Of a stretch of 64,000 nt of DNA, positions 15,548 to 26,000 are shown piece after piece; position 1 is the stretch's first letter, and each line of letters opens with the position of its first letter. Origin of the DNA: Solimonas thermocellulolyticum. Its GTDB lineage: Bacteria; Pseudomonadota; Gammaproteobacteria; Nevskiales; Nevskiaceae. Under the pieces are notes generated by a model. The model did not search any database. It was not told the origin of the DNA and saw nothing but the letters and a program-made list of their open reading frames with translations. The stretch is taken from NCBI RefSeq assembly GCF_040327995.1, contig NZ_JBEPIJ010000008.1, forward strand, positions 1-64,000. The letters are read 5' to 3'. A program made the translations under genes and the position numbers.

Positions 15548-16635
15548 CGCACCGTCGTCACGGCGGCGTCGTCGGCGAACCGGATGCGCGGCGCGAGCGC
15601 CGTGGTGACCTCGATGCGCCCGTCGGCATCGACGACGAACACCTGGTCGACGCCGAGCGCGCTTGCGGTTTCGCGCCAGCGCTGTGGGCCGGCCACGAAG
15701 ATCGCGGTGCTCGCGGCGTCGGCGAGCGCGCCAGAGGGCGCGACCACGGTCACCGCTTGCAGACCGCGCGCCGGCTGGCCGCTGCGCGGATCGAGCAGGT
15801 GGTGGTAGCGCCGCCCGTCGGCTTCGAAGTATCGCTCGTAGTCGCCGCTGGTGATCACCGCCTCGTCGCCGTCGATGTTGAGGGTCGCCAGCACGCGCTG
15901 CTCGCGGTTTGGGCGCGGATGGCGTACGCCGATGCGCCAGGCACGCGCACCGCGGCGCCCGGCGGCACGCAGGTTGCCGCCGGCGTTGACGATGACGTTG
16001 GCGTAGCCGGCGGCGCGCAGCGACGCGACGATGCGATCGGCCGCGTCGCCCTTAGCGATCGCGCCGAAGTCGAAGCGCACCGCGGGCGCCGGGCCGTAGG
16101 CCAGCGGCGCGGCATCCAGCATGGGCGCCTGTGCGAGCGCGGCGACGGCGGCGTCGAGTGTCGCCGGATCCGGTGACGTGCTGCGGTAGTGCGCCTCGTC
16201 GTGAAAGCCCCAGATTTCGACCAGGCGGCCGATGCGCACGTCGAACAGCCCGCCGCTGGCGTGGGTGAGCTGCGCAGCCTGCGCGAACAGCGGCTGCAGT
16301 GCCGCCGGAATCGACACGCGCTCGCCCTCAGCCAGACGCTGGTTGAGTCTTCCCAGTTCGCCATCGCCCCAGGCGCTCCAGCGCTGCGCATACGCCATAA
16401 GCTCATCGCGCGCGCGGTCGAGCGCCATGAGTGCGTCGGCGCGGTCTTGATCCTCGCCCAGATACAGCGAGATCGACACGATCGTGCCCATCGCCAGGAA
16501 TTCTTCGTGCAGCAGGCGCGCGTCCTCGCCCTGCGGCTGGCGCAGCGCCAGCCAGGTGAACAGCACCGCCAGCCCGATGCCCAGTGCGAGGCGTCGCAGG
16601 AACAGGCGCAGATGAGGCGATTCGGGCAGTTTCAT
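15544..16635 (-). CDS. apbE: FAD:protein FMN transferase (ApbE)
   Basis: This 363-residue periplasmic enzyme attaches FMN to Thr residues of flavoproteins (for example RnfG/RnfD or NqrB/C). A membrane anchor spans about 12-28. ApbE motifs are FLAMGTIVSISLY, VRFDFGAIAKGDAADRIV (FAD/Mg site), NAGGNLRAAG and YHHLLDPRSGQPA. Downstream NusG-II and Gx genes overlap in frame steps of 4 and 1 nt. No RNF/NQR or flavinylated target gene is in this window, so the substrate must be elsewhere. Confidence 0.95.
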   Translation of the reverse strand: MKLPESPHLRLFLRRLALGIGLAVLFTWLALRQPQGEDARLLHEEFLAMGTIVSISLYLGEDQDRADALMALDRARDELMAYAQRWSAWGDGELGRLNQRLAEGERVSIPAALQPLFAQAAQLTHASGGLFDVRIGRLVEIWGFHDEAHYRSTSPDPATLDAAVAALAQAPMLDAAPLAYGPAPAVRFDFGAIAKGDAADRIVASLRAAGYANVIVNAGGNLRAAGRRGARAWRIGVRHPRPNREQRVLATLNIDGDEAVITSGDYERYFEADGRRYHHLLDPRSGQPARGLQAVTVVAPSGALADAASTAIFVAGPQRWRETASALGVDQVFVVDADGRIEVTTALAPRIRFADDAAVTTVR

Positions 16636-16683
16636 GTTCTAGGGATCGGCAGCGGCCAGCGGCCGCAATGGGCACGCACCGTG

Positions 16684-17631
16684 CTACGTCAGTTTGCGTT
16701 CGATCGCGGCGATCACGTCGCTGCCGATGTCAAGGCCGCAACCGGCGTCGAGTTCGCGTACGCAGGTCGGCGAGGTGACGTTGATCTCGGTGAGGTAGTC
16801 GCCGATGACGTCGAGGCCGACGAACAGCAGCCCCATCTCGCGCAGCTTGGGGCCGACCTGCGCGGCGATCCAGCGGTCGCGCGCGGACAGCGGGCGCGGC
16901 TCGCCGCGGCCGCCGGCGGCGAGATTGCCGCGCACCTCGCCGTGTTGCGGGATGCGCGCGAGCGCGTGCGACACCGGCTCGCCGTCGATCATCAGCACGC
17001 GCTTGTCGCCGTGGACGATCTCCGGAATGTAGCGCTGCGCCATGATGTGGCGACGGCCGTTGTCGGTGAGCGTCTCGATCACCGCGCCGAGGTTCAGGCC
17101 GTCGGGCCGTACACGGAAGATGCCGGCGCCGCCCATGCCGTCGAGCGGTTTGTAGATCACGTCGCGATGCTCGGCGTGGAAGGCGCGCAGCGTCGCGGCA
17201 TCGCGCGCGATCAGCGTCGGCGCGCAGCACTGCGCGAACCAGCTGATGAAGACCTTCTCGTTGGCGTCGCGCAGCGCGCGCGGGCGGTTGACCACAAGCG
17301 CGCCTTGCTCCTCGGCGCGTTCGAGCACATAGGTCGCGGCGATGTATTCGAGATCGAACGGCGGATCCTTGCGCATGAACACGGCGTCGATCTCGCCGAG
17401 GCGCCGCTCCTGCGCTTGGCCGAGCTCGAACCAGCGCTTGGCGTCGTCGAACACCGTCAGCGGGCGCATGCGTGCCATCGCGATCCCATCGCGCAGCCAC
17501 AGGTCCTGCATCTCGATGTAGCGCAGCGTCCAGCCGCGCTTCTGCGCGGCGAGCATCAGCGCGAGCGTCGTGTCCTTGTACGGTTTGATGGACCCGATCG
17601 GGTCCATGACCACGGCGAGGGTTCTGCTCAT
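16684..17631 (-). CDS. gshB: Glutathione synthetase
   Basis: This 315-residue ATP-grasp ligase joins gamma-Glu-Cys with glycine. Conserved blocks are VMDPIGSIKPYKDTTLAL near the start, FMRKDPPFDLEYI, VIYKPLDGMGGAGIF (ATP-grasp loop) and EINVTSPTCVRELD near the end. ATG 17631 (MSRTLAVVMD) is chosen over the Arg-rich upstream extension. It lies 10 bp downstream of gshA in the same direction, giving the whole glutathione pathway in two genes. Confidence 0.97.
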   Translation of the reverse strand: MSRTLAVVMDPIGSIKPYKDTTLALMLAAQKRGWTLRYIEMQDLWLRDGIAMARMRPLTVFDDAKRWFELGQAQERRLGEIDAVFMRKDPPFDLEYIAATYVLERAEEQGALVVNRPRALRDANEKVFISWFAQCCAPTLIARDAATLRAFHAEHRDVIYKPLDGMGGAGIFRVRPDGLNLGAVIETLTDNGRRHIMAQRYIPEIVHGDKRVLMIDGEPVSHALARIPQHGEVRGNLAAGGRGEPRPLSARDRWIAAQVGPKLREMGLLFVGLDVIGDYLTEINVTSPTCVRELDAGCGLDIGSDVIAAIERKLT

Positions 17632-17641
17632 CCGCAGGCCT

Positions 17642-18952
17642 TCAGGCCGCCCGCGGCGCCGCAAGCTGGCGCGTCGCCTCGATCTCGCGCGCCGCCGCCA
17701 ACGCCGCCATGCGTGCGACCACGCCATAGGCGTAGAAGCGGTTGGGGCGTTCGTCGGGACCGCAGCGCGGATCGGGGTGGCTGCAACATTCCTCGAAGGC
17801 CAGCGGCTCGAAGCGCATGCCCGGCGCGTTGAGATTCTCCTGGTTGCCGCGTTGCGCATTTAGCCGGTAGAAGCCGCCGACGACGAACTGATCGATCATG
17901 TAGACCACCGGTTCGGCGGTGGCGCCGTCGGGGCCGAGCTTCTCGAACGTGTAGACCCCTTCTTGGATGATCGCGCTGGTCACCTCCCTGCCTTCTTTGG
18001 CGCTGGACATGTGCGTTCGCGCCCTGCGGTTCATGTTGCGGATGTCGTCGACGCTGCGCGCGGTCATCACGCCCATGCCGTAGGTGCCAGCGTCGGACTT
18101 GACGATCACGAATGGCTGCTCGGTGATGCCGTATTCCTTGTATTTGGCGGCGATGTCTTCCAGCAGCAGTGCGACGTTGGCTTCGAGACACTCCTGGCCT
18201 TCGCGCTTCTGGAAGTTGATCTGGCCGCAGTTGCGGAACAGCGGGTCGAACAGCCACGGATCGAGTCCGAGCAGGGCCGCCATCTCCTTGGCCACCTCGC
18301 GATAAAAGCCGAAGTGGTTGGACTTCTGCCGCGCGTGCCAGCCGAGATCCAGCGGCGGAATCACTTCTTGGTCGAGGTCGCGCAGGATCTCGGGCACGCC
18401 GGCGGACAGGTCGTTGTTGAGTAGCACCGCACAGGGCACGTAGTCGCCCACGTGCACACGATTGCCGGTGCGGCGCAGGGGTTCGAGGCGCAGCCGGCGG
18501 CCGGAGTGCTCGAGCGGCAGCTCGGTCGCCTCGTGCAGATCGGGAATCAGCGAGCCGATGCGCATGTGAAAGCCGGCCTTGGTGATCAGATCGACCAGCG
18601 TCGCCACGTTCTCGAGGTAGAACGTGTTGCGTGTGTGGTTCTCGGGCACCAGCACGAGGCGCTTGGCGGTCGGGCAGATGCGCTGGATGGCGGTCTGCAG
18701 CGCCTGGATGCACAGCGGCTCGAAGGCTGGATTGAGGTTGTTGAAGCCGCCCGGGAACAGGTTGGTGTCGACCGGCGCCAGCTTGAAGCCGGCGTTGCGC
18801 AGGTCCACCGAGCTGTACAGCGGCGGCGTGGTCTTGAGCCACTGTTCCCGGAACCAGGCCTCGATGTCCGGCGAGCGCCGCAACAGCGTCGATTCCAGCG
18901 CCAACAGCGGACCGGTGAGCGCGGTGGTCAGGTGGGGGACGGGGCTGTTCAT
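17642..18952 (-). CDS. gshA: Glutamate-cysteine ligase (proteobacterial GshA, non-E. coli type)
   Basis: This 436-residue ligase makes gamma-glutamylcysteine. It belongs to the short class found in Acidithiobacillus/Methylococcus-like proteobacteria, not the 518-residue E. coli type: VDLRNAGFKLAPVDTNLFPG near 50-70, FVIVKSDAGTYGMGVMTARS, and the cysteine-containing FEECCSHPDPRCGPDERPNR near the C-terminus. ATG 18952 (MNSPVPHLTTAL) is favoured. It shares a 199-bp divergent intergenic region with pilG. Confidence 0.93.
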   Translation of the reverse strand: MNSPVPHLTTALTGPLLALESTLLRRSPDIEAWFREQWLKTTPPLYSSVDLRNAGFKLAPVDTNLFPGGFNNLNPAFEPLCIQALQTAIQRICPTAKRLVLVPENHTRNTFYLENVATLVDLITKAGFHMRIGSLIPDLHEATELPLEHSGRRLRLEPLRRTGNRVHVGDYVPCAVLLNNDLSAGVPEILRDLDQEVIPPLDLGWHARQKSNHFGFYREVAKEMAALLGLDPWLFDPLFRNCGQINFQKREGQECLEANVALLLEDIAAKYKEYGITEQPFVIVKSDAGTYGMGVMTARSVDDIRNMNRRARTHMSSAKEGREVTSAIIQEGVYTFEKLGPDGATAEPVVYMIDQFVVGGFYRLNAQRGNQENLNAPGMRFEPLAFEECCSHPDPRCGPDERPNRFYAYGVVARMAALAAAREIEATRQLAAPRAA

Positions 18953-19151
18953 GGGCAGACTCGATGCGCGCGGATCGTGGCACCGCTGCGCGGCGCACGG
19001 ACGGGCCGGCATGGTAACCCAAGCCGCACATCGAGGGGGTCTGTCCGTGGACCGCTGTCGAAGCGGCCGGGACTGTGCTAAAACCCGCTGGAAACGAGCG
19101 CTTGCAGCCTCTTTTTGACGCGCTCCGGACTCGACTCACGGGGAGAATTGA

Positions 19152-19535
19152 GTGTCCACCGAGCCCATCGCGAAGGTCATGGTGATCGACGACAGCCAGA
19201 CCATCCGACGTACTGCCGAAACCCTGCTCGCTCGCGAGGGCTATCAGGTGTCGACGGCGCAGGACGGTTTCGAGGCGCTGGCCAAGATCGCCGACGATCC
19301 GCCCGATCTGATCTTCATCGACATCATGATGCCGCGGCTCGACGGCTATCAGGCCTGCGCGCTGATCAAGGGCAATCCGCGCTTTGCCAAGACGCCCGTC
19401 ATCATGCTCTCGTCCAAGGACGGGCTGTTCGACCGAGCGCGCGGGCGCATTGTCGGTTCCGACGAGTATCTGACCAAGCCGTTCACCAAGGACGAGTTGC
19501 TGGGTGCGGTGCGCTCGCACACGGCGCGTAAGTGA
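19152..19535 (+). CDS. pilG: PilG-type single-domain response regulator
   Basis: This 127-residue receiver domain has a GTG start at 19152 with GGGGAGA upstream. Acidic pair DD at 13-14, phospho-acceptor Asp57 (FIDIMMP) and Lys108 (YLTKPFTKDE) are all present. PilG is the output of ChpA that favours pilus extension and cAMP synthesis in Pseudomonas. The end is 7 bp from pilI, first gene of the pilG-pilI-chpA-chpC operon. Confidence 0.93.
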   Translation: MSTEPIAKVMVIDDSQTIRRTAETLLAREGYQVSTAQDGFEALAKIADDPPDLIFIDIMMPRLDGYQACALIKGNPRFAKTPVIMLSSKDGLFDRARGRIVGSDEYLTKPFTKDELLGAVRSHTARK

Positions 19536-19542
19536 GGGAGGC

Positions 19543-20091
19543 ATGGCGGGGGAATTGAGGGGGCTGCGCGATGACCCGTTCGGGCAGTTGGCCGAACTCG
19601 AGCGGCTGCTGCGCGCATCGCGCCGGGACGCCGCGGCCGGCGCGGCACAGAGCTGGACCGGACTGGGCTTTCGCATCGGCGACACCTGGCTGGTCGCGCC
19701 GCGCGAGGACGTGCGCGAGGTGATTCCGCCGCCGGCGACCACGCGCGTGCCCAATGCCAAGCCGTGGATGCGCGGTGTCGCCAACGTGCGCGGCGAGCTG
19801 CTCGCCGTGGTCGATCTGCCCGGCCTGCTCGGCTTGGGCGAAACGCCGCAGCAGCGGCTGCAGCGGGTCCTCGTGCTGAACTCACGACGGGTGCCGGTCG
19901 GCCTGCTGGTCGACGAGGTGGCCGGCTACCGCCAGTTTTCGCCGGGCGATCAACGTCCGGCGCTGGTGGCTCGCTCGCAACCCTTCACTCCCTATCTGCT
20001 CGGCGCCTTCGCGCGCGAGAACCGCCAATGGCTGGCGTTTTCGCTGCACCGGCTCGTGCAGGACGAAGCTTTCAGGTCCGCGGCGCTATGA
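19543..20091 (+). CDS. pilI: PilI-type CheW adaptor
   Basis: This 182-residue protein is a single CheW domain, with an ATG at 19543 directly after GAGGGAGG. Core blocks are GLGFRIGDTWLVAPREDVRE, MRGVANVRGELLAVVDLPGL and the RVLVLNSRRVPVGLLVDEV strand pair. It would couple PilJ to ChpA. Its TGA overlaps the ATG of chpA. Confidence 0.92.
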   Translation: MAGELRGLRDDPFGQLAELERLLRASRRDAAAGAAQSWTGLGFRIGDTWLVAPREDVREVIPPPATTRVPNAKPWMRGVANVRGELLAVVDLPGLLGLGETPQQRLQRVLVLNSRRVPVGLLVDEVAGYRQFSPGDQRPALVARSQPFTPYLLGAFARENRQWLAFSLHRLVQDEAFRSAAL

Positions 20092-23000
20092 ACGCAAGCC
20101 CCCGTCCACTTCTGGCCATCGGCATCCACTGGGTGCGCGGCGAGCTCGATCAGAGCATCGCCCGGGCTCGCGCGCTGATCGATCACCATGCCGAATCCGG
20201 CGGCGACCCACTGCAGTTGCAGCAGGCCTATGTCGAGTTGCATCAGGTGCGCGGCACGGCGGCGATGATCGAGTGCCATGGCCTTGCGACCGTCGCCGCG
20301 GAGATGACCGCCGGCCTGCAAGACTTGATGCACCAGCGCATCGCCGAGCCCGAGGCGCTGTACGCCGCACTGCTCGGCGCCAGCGTGCAGCTCAGCGACT
20401 ACATCCACGCGCTGGCCGACGGTCTGCCCGACTGCGCGCTGGTACTGCAGCCTGCGATCAACGAGCTGCGCCTTTCGCGTGGACGTCCGGTACTGACCGA
20501 GAGCGAGCTGTTCGTCGCCCAGATGCAGGCGCTAGGCGTGACACTACCGCTGCCGGTCGATGCCGCCGCGCAGCCCGGCGGCGCCCAGCGGCAGGCAAGG
20601 CGACTGATGGCGCTGTTCCAGGCCTCGCTGGTGGCCTGGGTGCGCGGCGGTGCCGATGCCCAGACCGGCGCCGCGCGCGCCGGCAAGATCGCCGAGCAGA
20701 TCGCGCAAGATGCGACGCAGCCGGCCGTGCACCAGTTGTGGCGCGTGGCGGCGGCTTCAATCGAAGCCTACTTGGGTCGCGCCATCACCAACGCGCTCGA
20801 ACTCAAGCGCCTGTTCGGTCGGCTCGCCGCGCAGCTCAAGCTGCTGGCCGAAGCGGGCGAGGACGCCGCCGCCGCGCAGGCGGGGGATCTGGCGTTCCAA
20901 CTGCTGTTCATGATCGGGCGTTCGAGCGCCCAGGGCGCACGCGTGCGTGCGCTGCGCCGGGCTTTCGAGCTCGACCGGTACCTGCCGACGGTGGCGACGC
21001 TCGAGCAGATGCGCCGCCGTATCCACGGTGCGAACACGGCGCTGTTGGCCAAGGTCGCCAGCGAGATCCGCAGCGAGTTCGTGCGCGTGAAGGATCAGAT
21101 CGACCTGATGGTGCGCACCGGCGATGAGACAGGGCAGCGCAGTGCCGCCGTCGCCGACAGCCTGACCGAGATCGGCCGCACCCTGTCGGCGCTCGGATTG
21201 CTGCGCCTGCAGGAGGTGATCCTGCGTCAAGTACAGCGCTTGCGTGAAGCGAGCGCGGACGGCGCGCAGCCGGCGCTGCTGATGGATCTGGCCACCGCGA
21301 TCCTGCGCGTAGAGAACGATCTGGAAGACGCGTTGTTCCGGCAGATGCAGCTCGCCGACGCCGCCGCGCGCGAGTTGTCCGAGGACGTGCCCGCGCCGCG
21401 CGATCTCGCCGAGGGGCGCGATGCACTGTACCGCGAGTTCCTGGTCAACCTCGCGCGCATCAAGGCGGCCGTCGATGCCTATCTGCGCCATGGGAACGAG
21501 TCCGACCTGCCGGCCTGCGCTGCGCTGCTGCAGGAAATCGCCTCCGGCTTCGAGGTGCTGGCACAGCCGCAGGCCGCAGAGCTGTGCTGCCGCCTGTCGC
21601 GTCCTCTGGCGGCGCCGGCGTACACGCGCCTGCGCGAGGACTCGGCCTACGCCGACCGCTACGCCGACGCCGTGGCCGCGGTCGAGTACTACATCGAAGC
21701 ACAGCGATCGCGCCTGCCGGGGGCCGAGCGCATCCTCGCCGACCTGATCGCGCGCACCGAGCGGCTGGAACAGCGCGACGCCGCCGCGGCGCCTGCGCTG
21801 GACGACACGGCCGACAAAGCGGCGGGCGAGGCCGCCGAGGTGCCGCCGCGGACTGAGCGCGTCGCCGTTGCGGCACCCGAGACCTTGCAACCGACCGAGC
21901 TCGCTGCCGGCGCCGATCCGGAGATCCGCGAGATCTTCCTCGAAGAGGCGGCCGAAGTCGGGGCGACGCTGGATGCCGCCTTCGCCGCCTGGAGTCGCGA
22001 TCCCAAGGACCGTGACGCGCTGACCACGCTGCGGCGTGCCTTCCACACGCTCAAGGGCAGTGGCCGTACCGTCGGAGCGACCGAGATCGGCGAGTTCGGC
22101 TGGGCAATCGAGAACATGCTCAACCGCTGTCTCGACGGATCGGTCGCGGTGACGCCGGGCATCGTCGAGACCGTCGGTCGCGCGCGCGCTGCTGCCGGAA
22201 CTGATCGGCGCATTTCGCGAGGCGCGCGACATCGCCGAGCGCAAGAGCTGGCGACGGTCATCGAGCACGCCCGCGAGTACGCGGCCGGCCGTACGCCGGT
22301 CGTGGCTACCGAGCCGGACATCGCGCAGGTGTTTCGCGAGGACATTGGCGAGAAGCTGGCTGCGGTCGAGCGCTGGCTGGCCGAACACCCGGAACCCGAG
22401 GCCGAGGTCGCCGCCGAGGTGGTGCGCGCCTTCCACACGCTGCGCGGCGCGGCGCGCGTCGTCGATGCACAGGCGCTGAGCGAACTCGCCGGGGCGCTCG
22501 AGGCTTACCTTGACGCGCTGGTCGAGGCGCAACGACCGCTCGATGCGCAGGGGCTTGCCCTGCTGCGCGAGGCCGTGCCGCTGCTGCAGCGTTGGGTCGG
22601 CGAGGTCGGCTCGACCGCCGTCGTGCGTCAGGACGCCGGGCCGCTGCTGCAACGCATCGAGGCGCTGCACGCCGAGCTGCCCAAGGCCGCGGCGCAGGCC
22701 AGCGCCGAGCGCCAGCTCGTCGAGATCTTCGCCAGCGAGGCCTTCGAGCTGGTGTCGAAGATCGAGGATCAGGTGCGCGGCTGGCAACAGTCACCGGAGA
22801 GCCAGCGTGCGGCGGTGGAGCTGCGCATGCTCAGCCACACGCTGCTGGGCGCCGCGCAGATGTCGTCGTGCCCGGCGGTCGCCAAGGTTGCGCAGGCACT
22901 CAACCGCAGCGTCGACGGTGCCGCTGCGCGCGGCATCGTGCCGGACGCGGCGGCGTTCGCGCTGTTGCTCGATCTGTGCGAGGGATTGTTCGGTTACCTC

Positions 23001-26000
23001 GACCGCTTCCGCGAACATCGCCTCGCCGACGACGACGAGGGTTGGACCGATCGCGTGAACGCGCTCGGCTGGGCACGCGAAGCCGAAGCCGCAGCCCCGG
23101 CGGCCGCGCCGTCCGGCGAAGTGCCGGCCGCGACCGAGCCGCAGGCACCGACCGAATTGCCGGAACTGTCGCTCGACGGCTTCGACGCGGCGCTCGATCT
23201 GCCAGCGCCGCAGGCGACGCTCGCAGCGGATGCGCCGCCGGTTGCGGATACGGCGATCGAACCGAGCCTCGATGAACCGGCGCCGCCGTCTGCCGAGCCG
23301 GCTGCTGCCGCAACCGACGGCGAGGATGCCGAACGCATCGTCGAGATGCCGCCGGATGAAGCGGCGCAAGGCCCGTGCGATCCGGAGCTGATCGCGATTT
23401 TCCGCGCCGAGGCCGAGGAACTGGTCGAGAGCCTCGACCAGAGCCTCGCAGCACTCGAGCGCGACCCACGTCAGTTTGCGCCCCTGGCGGAGATCAAGCG
23501 CGCACTGCACACCTTCAAGGGCAGTGCCCGCGTCAGCGGGCTCCACACGCTCGGCGAGGTCGCGCACCGGCTCGAATCCCTGTTCGAGGATTTGGAAGTG
23601 GGTGCCGTGACTGCCGACACGCACTTCTTCGCCCGTACGCACAATGTCGTCGACGGCCTGCATCTGGCGCTCGACGATCTGCGCCGGGGCGTGATTCCGG
23701 AGCCCCTGAACCTGCTCGACGAGCTGTCGCAGCCACTGGCGCCGGCGCCCGCTGCTGCGGCGTCCGAAGCGCCGCTCGCTACACCGCCGCCGGTCGCGCC
23801 ATTGCCGCCGCCGATGGCGCCGGTGACGCTGCCGAGCGCCGCCGCCGCGTCGCTGCCGGACGATTTCGACATCGATCTCGCGCAGACCTTCGCTGCCGAG
23901 GCCGAAGAACTGATGGAGATCCTCGAGGCGGCGCTGCCGCGCTGGCAGGCACTGCCCGGCGATTTCTCGCCGGCGCGCGACATGCTGCGCGTGTTGCACA
24001 CGCTCAAGGGCGGCGCGCGCATGGCCGGCCTGCCGGTGCTCGGCGACGCCGCACACGAGCTCGAATCGCTGATCGAGGGTCTGGAGTACGCCGGGGAGCT
24101 CGATGCCGGCGCGCTCAGGGTCGTCGAAGGCGCGGTCGCCGAGTTACGGCGCTACACCGACCATCTGCAGCGCGGGCAGTACGCGGCGCTGATCACCGCG
24201 ACCGACGAGGCCGCGCAAGCGCCCGCGGCAGCATCAGCGCTCGACACCGGCGCGCCCGCCGTCGTCGACGGGCCAGCGGCCGAGGACGTCGCCGAGGAGG
24301 CGGCATCGCAGGGTCTGTGGGACCCGCAGTTGTTCTGGCGGCCGGAAGAAGACCTCGAAGGTCTGGCCGCGCAGCGTCGCGAGACCGCGCGCGTGCCGGT
24401 CGAGGCGCTCGAGCGCATGCTCAACGAGGCGGGCGAGATTTCGATCCACCGCTCGCGTATGGACGAGCACAACGCCGCGATCCAGGCCCAGCTCGACGAC
24501 ATGGCGCAAGCGATCCAGCGCGTGCGCGACCAGCTGCGCCAGCTCGACATCGAGACCGAGGCACAGATCACCGCACGCGGATTCAACCAGGCCGAGGGCG
24601 CCGACCGTTACGCCGGCGAGTTCGATCCGCTGGAAATGGACCGTTACACGCGCATGCAAGAACTGTCGCGCGCGCTCAACGAATCCGTCGGCGACCTCGC
24701 CGCGGTACACGCCGCGCTCGATCGGCTCGCCAGTGAAGCGACGACGATCCTGCTGCAACAAGGCCGTATCAATACCGAGATACAGCAGGGCCTGATGCGC
24801 ACATTGATGGTGCCGTTCTCGCGCCAGGTCGCGCGCCTGCAGCGCGTCGTGCAACAGACCGCGAACGAGCACGGCAAGCGTGTCGAGTTCGTCGTCGACG
24901 GTGCCGAGGCCGAGCTCGATCGCAACGTGCTCGAACGCATGACCGCGCCGCTCGAGCATTTGCTGCGCAACGCCGTGATCCACGGCATCGAGACGCCGGA
25001 GCAGCGCGACGGCGCCGGCAAACCGCAGACCGGCCGCCTGAGGCTGTCGCTGTGGCGCGAAGCCAGCCAGTTGTTCATGGAGTTGGCCGATGACGGCCGC
25101 GGCCTCGATCTCGATGCGATCCGCCAGACCGCGATCCGTCGTGGCCTGATCCCGGCCGATGCCGAGATTTCCGACGACGAGGCCGCGCAGTTCATTTTCC
25201 TGCCCGGCTTCTCGACGGCACGGCAGCTCACCCGGGACGCCGGCCGCGGCGTCGGCATGGACGTGGTCGCGGCCGAGGTCAAGCAGCTCGGCGGCAACCT
25301 CGAGCTCGCCTCCGAGCCGGGCAAGGGTACGCGCTTTAAGATCCGTCTGCCGTTGACGCTGGCGCTGTCGCAGTCGCTGCTGATCGGCGTCGGTCACGAA
25401 ATCTACGCGACGCCGTTGCCGAGCATCGAAGGCATCACCCGCATCGCGCGCGACCAGCTCGACGCCTATCTGGCCGAGGACGGGCCGGAGCTCGAATACG
25501 GCGGTCAGCGTTACCGCGTGCGACATCTCGCCGATCTGGTCGGCATGCCGCGCGAGGCCGCCAGCGATGCCAAGACCGCGCACGCGGTGCTGGTGCGCAT
25601 GCCGGAGGGCATCGGCGGCAGCGAGCGCCACGTCGCCGTCGTCGTCGACCGCTTGATCGGCAGTCGCGAAATCGTCTCCAAGGCGGTCGGCCCGCAGATC
25701 AGTTCGATTCCGGGAATCAGCGGTGCAACCATCCTCGCCGACGGCCGCGTCGTGTTGATCCTCGACATCGCCGCATTGGTGCAGGACCGCACGCGGCGCG
25801 TGCTGCGCACGCAGATGGCCGAGCGCAGCGGCGGCGAGGCGCCGCTGGCCGCGCAGCGCGACACCATCATGGTCGTCGACGACTCGATCACGATCCGCCG
25901 TGTCACCGAGCGCCTCTTGGCCAAGCACGGCTTTGCCGTGGTCACCGCCAAGGACGGTCTCGATGCCATGGCGCAGCTCGCCACCGAGCGCCCCGCGGCA

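Noticed and set aside
19083..19110. Sigma-54-like site upstream of pilG (TGGAAACGAGCGCTTGCA)
   Set aside because: The GG and GC doublets are 12 nt apart, whereas sigma-54 promoters need 10.
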